Assembly: GCA_963575645.1 (NCBI GenBank)
Contig: OY754467.1
Coordinates: forward strand, 4,712,001-4,776,000
Reading direction: 5' to 3'
DNA length: 64,000 nt
Origin: Xanthostigma xanthostigma
Lineage: Eukaryota > Arthropoda > Insecta > Raphidioptera > Raphidiidae
Part shown: positions 43,438 to 54,011 of the stretch, piece after piece
How the letters are laid out: every line of letters starts with the position of its first letter
Numbering within the stretch: the first letter of the stretch is position 1
Notes under the pieces: generated by a model
Seen by the model: the letters and a program-made list of their open reading frames with translations, nothing else
Database searches by the model: none
Told to the model about the DNA's origin: nothing
Translations under genes and position numbers: made by a program

Positions 43438-43851
43438 TCACTGAGCGAGGTGGCGTAGTGGTGAGAGCACTAGACTCGCATTCGGGAGGTACCGGATTCG
43501 AATCCCGGCGGGGGCAGATCTGGCTGGGACTTTTTCCTACCGCCTCTCGCCGAGAAACGGTAATTCGTGTACCGGCCATCTTGTTGAGGTTTTCCATGGT
43601 TTCCCTCAACAACTCCAGATAAATATCGAGATGGTTTCGTATTCAAGGTCATGGCCGATTACCTGTTAAACTCCTGTGCTCAAAATTTAATGTCTTAAAA
43701 TTCCTTAATTCGCCCATTGCTTTTAATTAAGTGGAAGTTTAAAAATGTAGAAAATAACGGGAAGTGTGATAGATGGAAAATAGTAATGGTGCGAATGGCG
43801 TCTGTTATGACATAAAGTCGAGAAGCGGACGTTAAACGCATTATTATTATT
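43438..43851 (+). mobile_element. tRNA-derived SINE, family E copy 1
   Basis: Head GGTGGCGTAGTGGTGAGAGC (A box), CCGGATTCGAATCCCGGCGG (T arm). Body includes GGTTTTCCATGGTTTCCCTC, GACATAAAGTCGAGAAGCGG, and the tail is (ATT)n. The ~410-bp layout equals copy 2 at 61660. No clear target duplication. Confidence 0.85.
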
Positions 43852-43859
43852 CACTTGCT

Positions 43860-44375
43860 CTGTATCAGCACAGTTTGAGTCTCGTAGAAAGTCGACGTTT
43901 TGGATGTGCCGGAAAATATAACAGTTTGGGCAGCTCTGGTGTAATGAAGGTACACCCATGTAAGCAACACAGATCCTTGTAAAGACATCATCTATGTACC
44001 TATCATTTATATGAGCGCGTCTACAAAACTATGTGCTTTGATGCTAGTGTGACAATATGCAACCAGTGGCGCCCGTAACAATGAATAATTACAAAAAAAC
44101 AATGTCAGAAAATCTAGTTTTACATCATAGATACGGGAAAAGTCGTTACAACGTGATCACAGTGACTGTTATTCCAGTTACACACAAATCACAGTGAAAA
44201 ATCATCGTGACCGAGGAAACACTCGGTCTGACGTTAGTAGGCTACTCGGTTGGAGCGACCGTCGTGATTGCGGTGACATAGAACAACACAGTTACTTTGG
44301 AACGTGGTTTCAGATCACTGCAGTGATCATTTTTGACGGCTGATCACGCCGAATGCCGCTCGACCGAGCAAACAA
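43860..44375. other. Intron, nothing recognised
   Basis: No shared repeats; 44140-44340 is rich in GTGA/TCAC words. Confidence 0.4.
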
Positions 44376-44377
44376 CA

Positions 44378-44579
44378 AATTTTGAGATACATCATGCAAC
44401 ATTTTTCATTGATGCTCCGCTTCTATTGGTCGTAGCGTGATATTATATAGCCTATAGCCTTCCTCGATAAATGAGCTATCCAACAAAAATTTTTTTTTTC
44501 AATTTGAACCAGTAGTTTCCGAGATTAGCGCGTTCAACCAAACAAGCAAACTCTTCAGCTTTATATATTATTATATAGA
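44378..44579 (-). mobile_element. Helitron family A copy 8, 5' half
   Basis: TGAGATACATCATGCAACAT through the family body to TATATATTATTATATAGA (5' end at 44579). The 3' half is missing. Confidence 0.7.
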
Positions 44580-44879
44580 TGTTAAATTTTTTTCGTAGTC
44601 TGTGAAAGCAAGTCGACTTCCCTTAACCTCCGCCACTGTATTTCCACGTATGGTACGAAGCTCGTATAATATAATATGTTCACAGACCGTAGACTCGAGG
44701 AATTAGAATCAGCCATTATTTGTTTAACAATTGCATAACATAAAATACCTCTACATAATGAGTTACAACACGAAAGTTCTTACATTTTACATTCATGTAC
44801 ACGTTTAGGCTCTTTTAAGCCACATCTAGGAATTTTGTAGACTCATCAACACATACTAATTAATAGTGAGTCATTTTTA

Positions 44880-45455
44880 CACGCTTTATATTAGTTTCAC
44901 TTGTAAGTTTGTATGTATGTATGTATGTATGTAAGTATGTATGTTTGTTTGTAAACTCGTTTGGACTACAGCAAGTGGTTTATTACAGTAGTATAATATG
45001 CCAGCAATGTAACTAGTGTTTAGCCGTGCGGTCTAAAGCACGGGTCTTCGCTGACGTCAACTCTCGGAATCACGGGTCGTGGGTTCTAATCCCGTCCACG
45101 TCGAAAAAAAATTGTTTTTTTTCGGCAAATTTTTGACAATAAATCGAACTAAAAAGTGGAAAATAAATATAGTTTAAAAAAAAACTGAAAAACACGCTTT
45201 ATATCGAACTAAAAAGTAAAAAATATTTTTTTTTTAAATAAGCTTAAAACAATAATGAATAAAAAATACAAGTATTATTGTGGAAAAAGCGTGGGGCGCT
45301 CGATGTACGAAAATGTGGATCAAAGCGCCCCACGCTTTTTTCACAATAATACTAGTATTTTTTATTCATTATTGTTTTAAGCTTATTTTAAAAAAAATAT
45401 TTTTTACTTTGTTTTGATATGAAGCGTGTTTTTTAGTTTTTTTTAAACTATATTT
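44880..45455 (+). mobile_element. Family D palindrome-plus-tRNA-like element, copy 3
   Basis: Same order as copy 2: CACGCTTTATATTAGTTTCA, (GTAT)n, tRNA-like module (45012-45103), then palindrome arms ~45165-45300 and 45325-45455. Confidence 0.75.
45012..45103 (+). other. tRNA-Leu-like module in family D copy 3
   Basis: TTTAGCCGTGCGGTCTAAAG (A box region) and GTGGGTTCTAATCCCGTCC (T arm). Confidence 0.58.
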
Positions 45456-45459
45456 TTCA

Positions 45460-45940
45460 TTTAGTGTTTTTGTAAGGAGGTACACATTTTTAGCGGATAA
45501 CTGTTTAAGAGTGAATTTTTACGACGCGCGCGCACACTGTAACACCAAAATCAACAGCATGAAGCTGCTCGCAGAAAAAACCTACCAACAGAATAGAGGT
45601 AGAGGCCGCACAATTTATGAAACTTTTGGCAGTTCAAATAATGTAAGGAAATAACAATACTTAGGATTACTTTCAGGATTTGAACCCATAAGGCATATGT
45701 TCTCAAAGTTGCTTTCACCGCTAAATTGCGTTGCTAATATGGTTATAATACGTCAGGAAGTATCGACCCAGCGTCAACAAGTAAATGTATTAAATTAATT
45801 CATATACATGTATGAAACATTGTCATTTCTATATTACAATTACTTATATTTACATTGTAGGGAGTTCACCTATGCTACCCTCTTTAACAAAAGTACAGTA
45901 TAATACGCGCCACGGATCTAAAAGTTTCGGAAGCTAGTCA
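45460..45940. other. Intron, nothing recognised
   Basis: No repeat or coding signal identified. Confidence 0.4.
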
Positions 45941-45941
45941 C

Positions 45942-46429
45942 ACTGCTTATAACGGTCTTCTTTTTGTTGTAGGTATTACAATTTGAAGCTCAGATGACAG
46001 ATCGAAGAAATATTTTACTAAAATTGTCATATAGAGGCGCAAGTAGCAAAAGCGTTGAGCTAAGCCGTCAGATGGCATAATGCAGCATTGCTGTGACGTT
46101 GTTCAGCGTTGCTCGCTGTTTCAAAATTAAAGCCGTCAGATGGCAGTATGCAGTATTGTGTCTGTTGTATTACAATGTGAAGGTCAGATGACAGATCGAA
46201 GTGTTGACGTTGTTTCAAAATTAAAGCCGTCAGACGGCAGACGTTGTTCAAGGTTGCTGTATTTTAATTAATTTACAAAAACAAAAGCAATAATAAATTT
46301 TTTAGTTGTCGATGTCAGTAGAGCAAGCAATTATCTGTAAAATGATATATAATTTATGTGGAGAAATTGTGAGGTTTTTTCTAAAAAGGGAGGCAAACAT
46401 CTTTAACCTTAGCGTATTAATATATATGA
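45942..46429 (-). mobile_element. Helitron family L copy 4, 3' end missing
   Basis: 5' TC at 46429 (TCATATATATTAATACGCTA on minus strand) and the family body; hairpin and CTAG are absent on the left. Confidence 0.78.
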
Positions 46430-46459
46430 TGATATGAATCAAATATTATAGTAAAACAT

Positions 46460-46558
46460 AGAATTATTTCTGCTCTCCGTTTAACGACAACTCTGAATAA
46501 CGCCACAAAGTGCACAGTACCTTGAGTGTTGCTGTAGGTATAGAGCTTACACTGTATT
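46460..46558 (-). mobile_element. pogo-like end remnant
   Basis: Right terminus GAGCTTACACTGTATTA resembles the TIR at 39481 in reverse, with repeated TAACGCC/TAACGAC words. Decayed. Confidence 0.45.
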
Positions 46559-46562
46559 AGAC

Positions 46563-46622
46563 GAGAGAGAGAGATTGTGAATTATAGACGCTCAACAGCT
46601 GAGGTCATCAGCGTCTATTGTA
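46563..46622 (-). repeat. 60-bp repeat Y, copy 1
   Basis: AGACGCTCAACAGCTGAGGT plus (GA)n; reverse of 63165-63226. Confidence 0.75.
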
Positions 46623-46624
46623 GT

Positions 46625-47190
46625 AGACGAAACATTATCACCCATCTACGCCCCTCCTCGACTTTAAAGACGTATTTACGTCCAAATAATGAAAGCTCCC
46701 CTTAAATCAGTGGATCTTTCCTAACAATTTCGTACGCGGTGATTTAATTATTAATTTCTAATATTTTGCATATACCTACTGCATTTTTGAAAAGGAGGGC
46801 TGTGTATATAAAACATATACATAAATTACAGTAGTTGCTTGCTTTTGTGTGAAGTTATGCGAGCGTGTTGGTTGACTGAACTAAATGTAACAAATGAATA
46901 ACTGTGTCGCGTATATACGACAATGAGTGAGGGTTGCTCAAACATTACTTGACAAGTTCTCCGGATGACGTCACACTCCCTCACTACTATCCAACGGAAC
47001 GAGACAACATCTGTTAATCCCAACCTAGAATCGCTTCACACGAGACTACTTTTCAAGCTTGTTCGGAAAACCGTACATAGGTAAAACATCATTGTGAAAA
47101 TTAGTTAGGATCAACGATTACTTTGGCCACGTATGATAATGGGTACCTACTATGGTAACGCTGACTAACCATTATTTAATAACAACAATT
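46625..47190. other. Intron, nothing firmly recognised
   Basis: CCGTACATAGG near 47070 is mirrored at about 48247, suggesting a further decayed inverted pair. Confidence 0.4.
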
Positions 47191-47195
47191 GCTAA

Positions 47196-48056
47196 TCTAT
47201 ATACAGATTGTATCAAATCAAAACGGTCCATGGACCATTCTGTGTATAAGACAGAGACGATATTATATAAAGCACTAAAGCAGTAAGTAAGAATGAGATA
47301 AATGATCGCTTATAGTTACTATGGTTATACAATCTGATAGTATCGTCTTTGTTTTTAGACAGTAAAAATCACAATTTTATCAAATGTCAGTATTCACTAG
47401 TGAAATTATTGATTTAAAGTGTACGTAATTATTTATTTACGTAACCACAGAACTATTAGCGATCATTTATCTCATTCTTACTTACTGCTTTAGTGCTTTA
47501 TATATCGTCTCTGTCTTACACTCAGAATGTTCTATGGACCGTTTTGATTTGATACAATCTGTATATAAAAATGAATCCCTATATCCCTTGGTCACGCCAT
47601 CACGCGTGAACGGCTGGACCGATTTCAATATTTTTTTTGTTGTGTTTGTTATTGTCAGGAGAAGGTTCTTATGACAGAAAAAATTTAAAAAATTGCGCAG
47701 AAAAAGAGAAAATTTAAAAATTTATTTAAGAAAACTTAACAACCATATATCTAGATCGAGGATGTAAAAAAACTGAATATCGTTTAAAACAAATGCTTTT
47801 TTTTTTGGAGCACGACGGCGCAGCCGGAGTGAACCCTCGAAATAGAGCAAGTGTTTTAAAGACCAGTTATCCACGAATACTTTACGCTATTTTTTTTCGA
47901 GCACGACGGCGCAGCCGGAGTGCTCGACATACACACATATACGCCCATGTATATTTTAAAATAGCTAGCAATTAATAAAATAGATAGATAGACGTTCCAA
48001 CTAAATTGTTTTATTATTTCACTTTATACGTAGCGAAGCACGTACAGGGCCGCTAG
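47196..48056 (+). mobile_element. Helitron with a Tc1-like MITE nested near its 5' end
   Basis: With the MITE set aside, the 5' end reads TCTATATATAAAAATGAATC, a Helitron start, followed by CACGCGTGAACGGCTGGACC. The 3' end is GGGCCGCTAG (48053-48056), flanked by A (47195) and T (48057). Two GCACGACGGCGCAGCCGGAG units lie at 47808 and 47901. No Rep/helicase. Confidence 0.75.
47204..47561. mobile_element. Tc1/mariner-type MITE
   Basis: Long TIRs (CAGATTGTATCAAATCAAAA, GGTCCATGGACC, about 90 bp) flanked by TA on both sides (47202-47203, 47562-47563). 358 bp. Confidence 0.82.
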
Positions 48057-48059
48057 TAA

Positions 48060-48990
48060 TGAATAAAATCAGTTAAAATAAATTCTTTAGTATTAAATTG
48101 AATTTATTTTTATTAATGAAACAATTTTTTATTTAGAAAATATTTTTTTTATTTCATTATGTAAAGTGTAAACCATGGTAACGACCTCTGAATTGGAGGG
48201 CAAAGCAATCTCTGATCTTAACTAATTTGTACTGTGTACTTTTCCCTATGTACGGTTTCCTGTGATACACCCTGTATATTGATGGAACTGTTAGTATTTC
48301 TGAAATATCGTAAGTACGAATGACTTGATCCTGTGTCCCTCTGTAATAGTTACAACCAATCAGAATAAAGACCGTGACGGGTTCAAGAGATCAAACAAGA
48401 CCATTCGAACGTTGCAAATCAATACGTTTATATATCAAGTCACTTTTTGTACACTATATATTTTTAAACATTTCTCCGCAGTACTCTAAACAGACGGCAG
48501 GTAGGGCAAACCGCTCACCTGTACTGTCATCCATTTAACCGTTTACCGCGTCCTCCGCCTGTACTCATCTGTTTCTGTGTGCCGTCCTCCGCCTTCCCCT
48601 TAGCTTCTTCGTCGACACACGAGGTTCGCGCGTGCTTCCACTTCAATTAACCAGATTGCATCGCCGGCAGAGAAACGTTCCGGGTGTAAAAAGTATCGTG
48701 CGCCGTCCCCAGACCATGACGTGCCGCCCCCTCTGGGGAACCCGTTCAATACACACACACCAACACACACAGACCCAGAGACATTGGCGGTTTTCATTAT
48801 CGATCACGTTTAACATCACGTCGCGACGCGTTGCGGAACGTCACGTTACGTAAAGTCCTGTTAACATTACGTTACGTTTTGCGTATAAAATAAGAAACAA
48901 TCGAGCCAATTGGGCGACGGGACCATTCCAACTTCAGAATGTTGACATTTGATATACCTAGTATAAATAAAGAAAATAAAAATTCTGATA
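48060..48990. other. Intron with a GC-rich stretch
   Basis: 48520-48770 is GC-rich and CpG-bearing (CCGCCTTCCCC, GTCCCCAGACC) and unique in the window. No conserved peptide seen. It could be regulatory or an untranslated exon, unproven. Confidence 0.35.
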
Positions 48991-48992
48991 TC

Positions 48993-49519
48993 GCGTGAGG
49001 TGACGTGGGTAATGGCTAGTATTCAATATTATATTTCCTATACCTATTCGTTGCATAATATGTTCCACGTCATGTAAAAATTAATCAAAGCATTGTTAAC
49101 TATAGTTTATTTCTGACAGATCTACAAAACAAAAGAACAGCTGATTTTATTTTATTTTCAAAATATTTCCGAAACTATAAAGTTCAGAAAAAAAATGTTT
49201 TAACGAAACTTTCTTGAAATAATAAATAGAATAATAAGCCGTTATGAAAAGTATACCATTATTATATAATAAACACCGTTATCGCATATATTACTTCTGA
49301 ACATGCGCCGATTTTTCCCAAAAACAATAGGGCTCTTCATATTTGCATACCAAACATCCTCCCAAAATTTGGTTTCAATCCGCTCATCAGTTTGACCCGT
49401 ATCGTGCTCGCAAACTAACAAACAGACGCACAGAGTGTTTCCAAAAATATGTTTTTTGGATTCGGGTGAGCTCAAAACGAAAAAATATTGTAAAATTTTG
49501 AAATGTGAATTTTGACTTG
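48993..49519 (-). repeat. Dispersed repeat K, copy 2
   Basis: Contains GGTAATGGCTAGTATTCAAT and CATCCTCCCAAAATTTGG, reverse of 21427-21900. Confidence 0.65.
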
Positions 49520-49547
49520 GCACCATTCCCCACTTGTGTGTTGGAAT

Positions 49548-50026
49548 TAGTGATGTGCCGGATATCCGTATCCATATCCGCGTATCCGAGGGAGAAGAAA
49601 TATCCGTATCCGTTAGTTTTTGGCGGATCTTTTACCTTATTAATTTTCAATTCATAGATGAAATTTTATATATATAGGTGATTAGGTAATAATGAAAAAC
49701 TGTTAAAATCCATTCAGATTATTTTTTATTTTTTCAAATCGTATTTGGCACCTTTATATTGCAAACATTTATCGTAGTGAGTACCATACCAATAGTACAT
49801 AACTCAAAGGTACTAAAAAACTATCTTTATAATAAGATATTGCACATCGATCTTTGGAAAGAGACAATCTGTTATGAGAGCTAACTCTTAAAGAGGTTAA
49901 TAACTTTTTCCCATAACAGATAGTCTATTTCCAAAGGTCGATGTGCAATATTTACCGCCGCGTACTCTAAGAAAGTTAAGATCCGTATCCGCGGATATAC
50001 ATTTTTAACTATCTGGCACATCACTA
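49548..50026 (+). mobile_element. hAT MITE family I, copy 2
   Basis: TIRs TAGTGATGTGCCGGAT and ATCTGGCACATCACTA, with exact 8-bp duplication GTTGGAAT at 49540-49547 and 50027-50034. Inner palindrome around GATCGATGTGCAATATCTTA-type arms. Shows the empty site for family H. Confidence 0.92.
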
Positions 50027-50035
50027 GTTGGAATG

Positions 50036-50510
50036 CAGTGCCGGATTAATCATTAGGCAGAGTAGGCAACTGCCTAGGGGCCCCGCATCGACTAGGGACC
50101 CGTGCACGCACTAAGAAAAAAAACTTTTCATTGAACAAAAATTTTTGTATGAAATTTCCCAACAACAATATTATTTTCTTTCGTTGTTTATTGTAATTTA
50201 TTGCATTTAACAAGACAAAATTTAAAATAACTACGTCACGTCTCATTTCTCTTTCCTGACCCATCAAAAAACCTGGATCATCAATTATCTATAACCTATT
50301 CATTAAGACCATTTCAATAAAGCTAACGAGTCAGGTAAGGCGATGCTGCAGCATCTAGTCAAAGTAATCATGTTGTTACAATATCACATAAGACATTGAA
50401 GTAACAGGATGCCTGGAGCCGATCATCTGGAAGTTACTCACATCGCTTCATCAACTTGAAAAGACCTGATTGAATTGCCTAGGGCCCCGGACATGGTTAA
50501 TCCGGCCCTG
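50036..50510 (+). mobile_element. hAT MITE, TIR CAGKGCCGGATTAA
   Basis: Left CAGTGCCGGATTAATCATTA; right GGTTAATCCGGCCCTG; subterminal GCCTAGGGGCCCCG / GCCTAGGGCCCCGG. Exact 8-bp duplication TTGGAATG at 50028-50035 and 50511-50518. No relation in sequence to its left neighbour. Confidence 0.92.
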
Positions 50511-50518
50511 TTGGAATG

Positions 50519-50985
50519 GTAATATTGTTGAAAAAATGCCACCGGTCTAAAATACAGTTTATTGGTTATTTGGTGTATCGAAATGATCGGCAATTTGTAG
50601 CATTTATTGGTACAATTAATTCCTGAAAGACAATAAACAAACACAATCAATGAACGTCGAGAAATCAATCTATTATTAATCTAAACTAGTTCCTGTTTGG
50701 CGCCACGATCGCTCTCTCTGTGACATCAAACAGACTATGTCAACTGTTCAGTGTGATTTAATTACAAACGTGATTGTTTATTTAACGTGTTTTTCGCTTG
50801 CCGTGTCTACAGAATGGTTAAAAAGTCCAAGAACCGAAGGACAGTTTGGTGCGCCCTGTACAGAAAGTTTAGCATTTGCGAAAAGGCTATATACAGAAAA
50901 GTAAATAAAATATTCTATTGCAGCGTTTATAAGCGTGGAACTGCGAGTTTCTGTACAGGAATACTGTCTGTTAAGTTCCATTTTT
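50519..50985. other. Intron, nothing recognised
   Basis: Small ORFs on both strands (50787-50993) without family features. Confidence 0.4.
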
Positions 50986-50986
50986 T

Positions 50987-51644
50987 GACGTGATAACGTC
51001 TTATAAATTGATGAATCACCAATCTTATAAATTGATAAAACACCGGCTGCATGCACGAAAAAGTGTAACGTTCCTAAATCCTAACGTTCCTAACGTTCGT
51101 AACGCGTAACGTTCCGCCTGACCCTGTGCGTGCTTTTTGCTAATTTCTCGCTCAATTTAAATCAGATCGGTTTGAAACCAGTCTTAAACGAAAGAGGAGA
51201 ACATTTTACATAGATTTCGTATAACAGAATTTGCCTAAACAGTTTTTTTATACAAATTTATATAGAAAAATAGCTGTATAAATGCAATGTTGTCTAATGT
51301 ATGGCGCGACGCGGTCGGTCGTCTTTGTTTGTCGTACATGGAAATTAGAAGATAACGTATGTCTTGTCTTAACATGAAAACGGCTGCATTTCTAATGTTT
51401 AATTCAATTTTTTGACATTAGTATTTTGTGAAATGCAACGCCTTCTAAGTTAAGTATTGGAATAACTAATTATTATTAGAACATAATACTTTGACAGTTG
51501 CAAACGTCACTTTTGACATTTCTTATCATTCCGACACCAAGGATAAGCGGATTGAAACCAAATTTTGGGAGGTTTAGGTTATGTATTACGGAATACGTTA
51601 TCACGTAAAACTATCGTCCGTAAACCGACTTTACAGACAACCAA
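50987..51644 (-). mobile_element. Family F element, copy 6 (full-length type)
   Basis: GACGTGATAACGTCTTATAA to ACAGACAACCAA in T-tracts, 658 bp; nearly collinear with copy 7 in the opposite orientation. Confidence 0.82.
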
Positions 51645-51774
51645 TTTTTTTTTTTGTAAGCAAACATTTCAGATCACTGTGTCTCTGGTTTTTAATAATT
51701 TACTTCAGTTTTCTTGCTACTATTAATACAGCAAGCCATGAAGGCTAAAGAGAATTAACATTAATGGATGTAAA

Positions 51775-52380
51775 AAAATTCTAGCCAATTGGACGACGGT
51801 ACTATTCCAACTGCAAAAATATTGACATTTGACAAATTATAAAAAAGAAAAGAAAATATATTTTGTTAACGCGTGAGGTGGAACGGGTAACGGCTAGTAT
51901 TAAATATTATGATATGCCTGGTTCTGCATGGATCTACAGAACAAAGAAACAGCTGATTTTTTTTATTTTTAAAATATTTCCGAAACTATAAAGATTGGAA
52001 ACAATTTTTTTTACAAAACTTTCTTGTAAAAATTAATAAAATAATAAACCGTTATGAAAAATGTACCATCATTATATAGACGTTATAGCATATATCTCCG
52101 TAGTATTTAAAGATATCGAAATAATGTTTTGAGCACATGCATGTCAGCTACCTAATTTCTTTTTGACAGATCTACAGAATAAAGGAACAGCTGATTTTGT
52201 TTATTTTCAAAATATTTACGCAACTATAAAGATTGAAAAAAAAAATTAAAACTTTCTTGTAAAAATAAATGAAATAAGTCGTTATGAAAAGTCTACCATC
52301 ATTATATGAAAATCAACGTTATAACATATATCTCCGCTGAATTAAAAAATATTGAAATAATGTTTTTAGCATCTTTAAAA
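51775..52380 (-). repeat. Repeat K-related, two ~230-bp units
   Basis: ACAGATCTACAGAA / AACAGCTGATTTT / AATATTT(C)CG(A)AACTATAAAG recur at ~51930 and ~52170. The flank GGGTAACGGCTAGTATT matches K copy 2. Confidence 0.6.
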
Positions 52381-52470
52381 TTATTATTATTATTATGTAA
52401 CACTATATCATTATTAGTATTTTCATCAAGTGCAAACTTCCTAATTATTCTCTTTTGATAAATAGTATAG

Positions 52471-52492
52471 ATAATAATAATAATAATAATAT
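52471..52492. repeat. (TAA)n microsatellite
   Basis: Six to seven TAA units. Confidence 0.9.
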
Positions 52493-52883
52493 TTATTGGT
52501 TAAAAGACCAAAAGGCATAAGTTCAGCTACAGAAGCTGTTTTACAACTTAACCTACCATTACATAACTACACACATGAGTACATGATTTATAATTTAGAA
52601 ATCTTTATTGCATACCTAGTATAAATGTTTTTTATGTCATGGAATAATCCGACCGAATACATTTCGTCAGGCTCCTGTCAAAATATTGAGAAATCATACA
52701 CAAATAATGTGTAAATATGCTATTCGCACAATTTATCATGATTTTTTTCATAATAATTAGCCCTGATATAAAAAATGTAATCACAAAATTGTTTTTTGAA
52801 ATTAATCTCCTCCTCGTGTCTGTGTTATTTACACAGACGAAATAAAAATAGTATTGATTAATACAAAACCCTGTTAATTGCAG

Positions 52884-53013
52884 AACGGCACGTACGGTTG
52901 TTCGTCGCTGTGCCCCCAGGAGCACATCTCACCGCGGGGCTCGTGCCGCCACCCCCGTCTCGTAGACTTGCCAGGACAATGCTGTAGACAGTGGATCTGT
53001 GATTCGCAAGAAG
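52884..53013 (+). CDS. Ccn: Ccn internal exon: second half of VWC domain
   Basis: It follows a TTGCAG acceptor at 52878-52883 and ends at a GTCAGT donor beginning 53014; phase 0 in, phase 1 out. It reads directly on from the 30086-30288 exon and encodes NGTYGCSSLCPQEH, then a PRLVDLPGQCCRQWICD block. The LPGQCCxxWxC motif is the hallmark end of CCN VWC domains (LPGKCCEEWVCD in vertebrate CCN proteins). The six cysteines here plus four in the previous exon give the ten expected of a VWC module. VWC domains of this family are extracellular and bind BMP/TGF-beta-type ligands; that role is inferred from the family. The 22.6-kb intron splits one domain, whereas I recall vertebrate CCN genes encoding VWC in a single exon. 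A strong ORF in another frame starts inside this exon, but only the frame given keeps the cysteine pattern and both splice phases. Confidence 0.92.
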
Positions 53014-53047
53014 GTCAGTATTCATCATTTAATTGGCTGGTTTAATC

Positions 53048-53580
53048 CATTTTTGTTTGTTTTCACTCGCGTAGCGCCTGATAGCAACTCGCACATCACT
53101 CGCATCGTTCAAGCGCGTTTGACAGTAACTCGCCAGTTTTTTAATCAAAGCACTTTGACTCGACATCGCCACAACTGGCGTGAAACTGGACAGCTACTCG
53201 AATTATGTGGACAGTATAGACGAACACAATGCGGATAGCTGCATCGTTGCGAGCTAGTGTGCAAGTCAGTCTGTCGAGTAGCAGTAAATCACACCGTATG
53301 GACGTATCTTACGAGCTACTCGCACGTGCAAGTTTGATAGTAACTCGCGTGCGAGTTTGATAGTAACTCGCATGCGAGTTACTTCAACGTTTTTGTTTGT
53401 TTTCACTCGCCTAGCGCCTGATAGCAGCTCGCACATCACTCGCATCGTTCAAGCGCGTTTGACAGTAACTCGCCAGTTTTTTAATCAAAGCACTTTGACT
53501 CGACATCGCGACAACTCGCGTGAAACTGGACAGCTACTCGAATTATGTGGACAGCATAGACGAGCCGAGCTACTGGCGTG
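53048..53580 (+). repeat. Direct duplication, 341-bp offset, rich in ACTCGC words
   Basis: 53051-53235 and 53392-53576 are nearly identical (TTTTGTTTGTTTTCACTCGC start). Between and after them GCGAGT/ACTCGC recurs in both orientations. Open frames here (79 and 147 codons) follow from the composition. Class unknown. Confidence 0.85.
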
Positions 53581-54011
53581 CGAGTACACAATGCGAGTAG
53601 CTGCTTACTGTCAGGTCAACAGCTCGCAACTTGTAAACCAGCCGTTAGGCATTGTTACACAGTGCGAGCTGCTGTCGTGCCAGTACCTACGTAGTAAAAA
53701 CGATTTTTTTCTAGTAACTTGCATGGTTCTTGCATTTATCGGGTTTTGCTTGAAAGTCTCCACTTTAACACGCGTTTTTTATGGGATTTATCGGGTTTAG
53801 TTTCATTCTGATTACACAGATCGATATAGCTCACCAAAATTAACTAGAATAATTGATATATAACTCAAAACGAAAAAAAACTGGTTTTATCCGGTTTTGC
53901 ATGGTAGCTCCTCAATTATACGCAAAACCGCCACTTTGTGGTTAAAACGCATTTTTTAGTAAAAAACTGTCATACATGCGAATGGAAAGGTCACTCTAAA
54001 TGAATCACCAA

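Larger units (their letters stand above)
30289..52883 (+). other. Ccn intron inside the VWC domain (22.6 kb)
   Basis: Phase-0 intron between the two VWC exons, GTAAAC donor and TTGCAG acceptor. It holds most of the nested mobile elements listed separately. No other coding sequence with convincing conservation was recognised inside it. Confidence 0.85.

Noticed and set aside
30571-45103. tRNA-Leu-like sequences as genuine tRNA genes
   Set aside because: No closed acceptor stem; embedded in family D elements at fixed position.
53357-53800. Longest open frame in the window (147 codons)
   Set aside because: Lies in a local duplication of biased composition (ACTCGC words) inside a Ccn intron; the peptide shows no domain.
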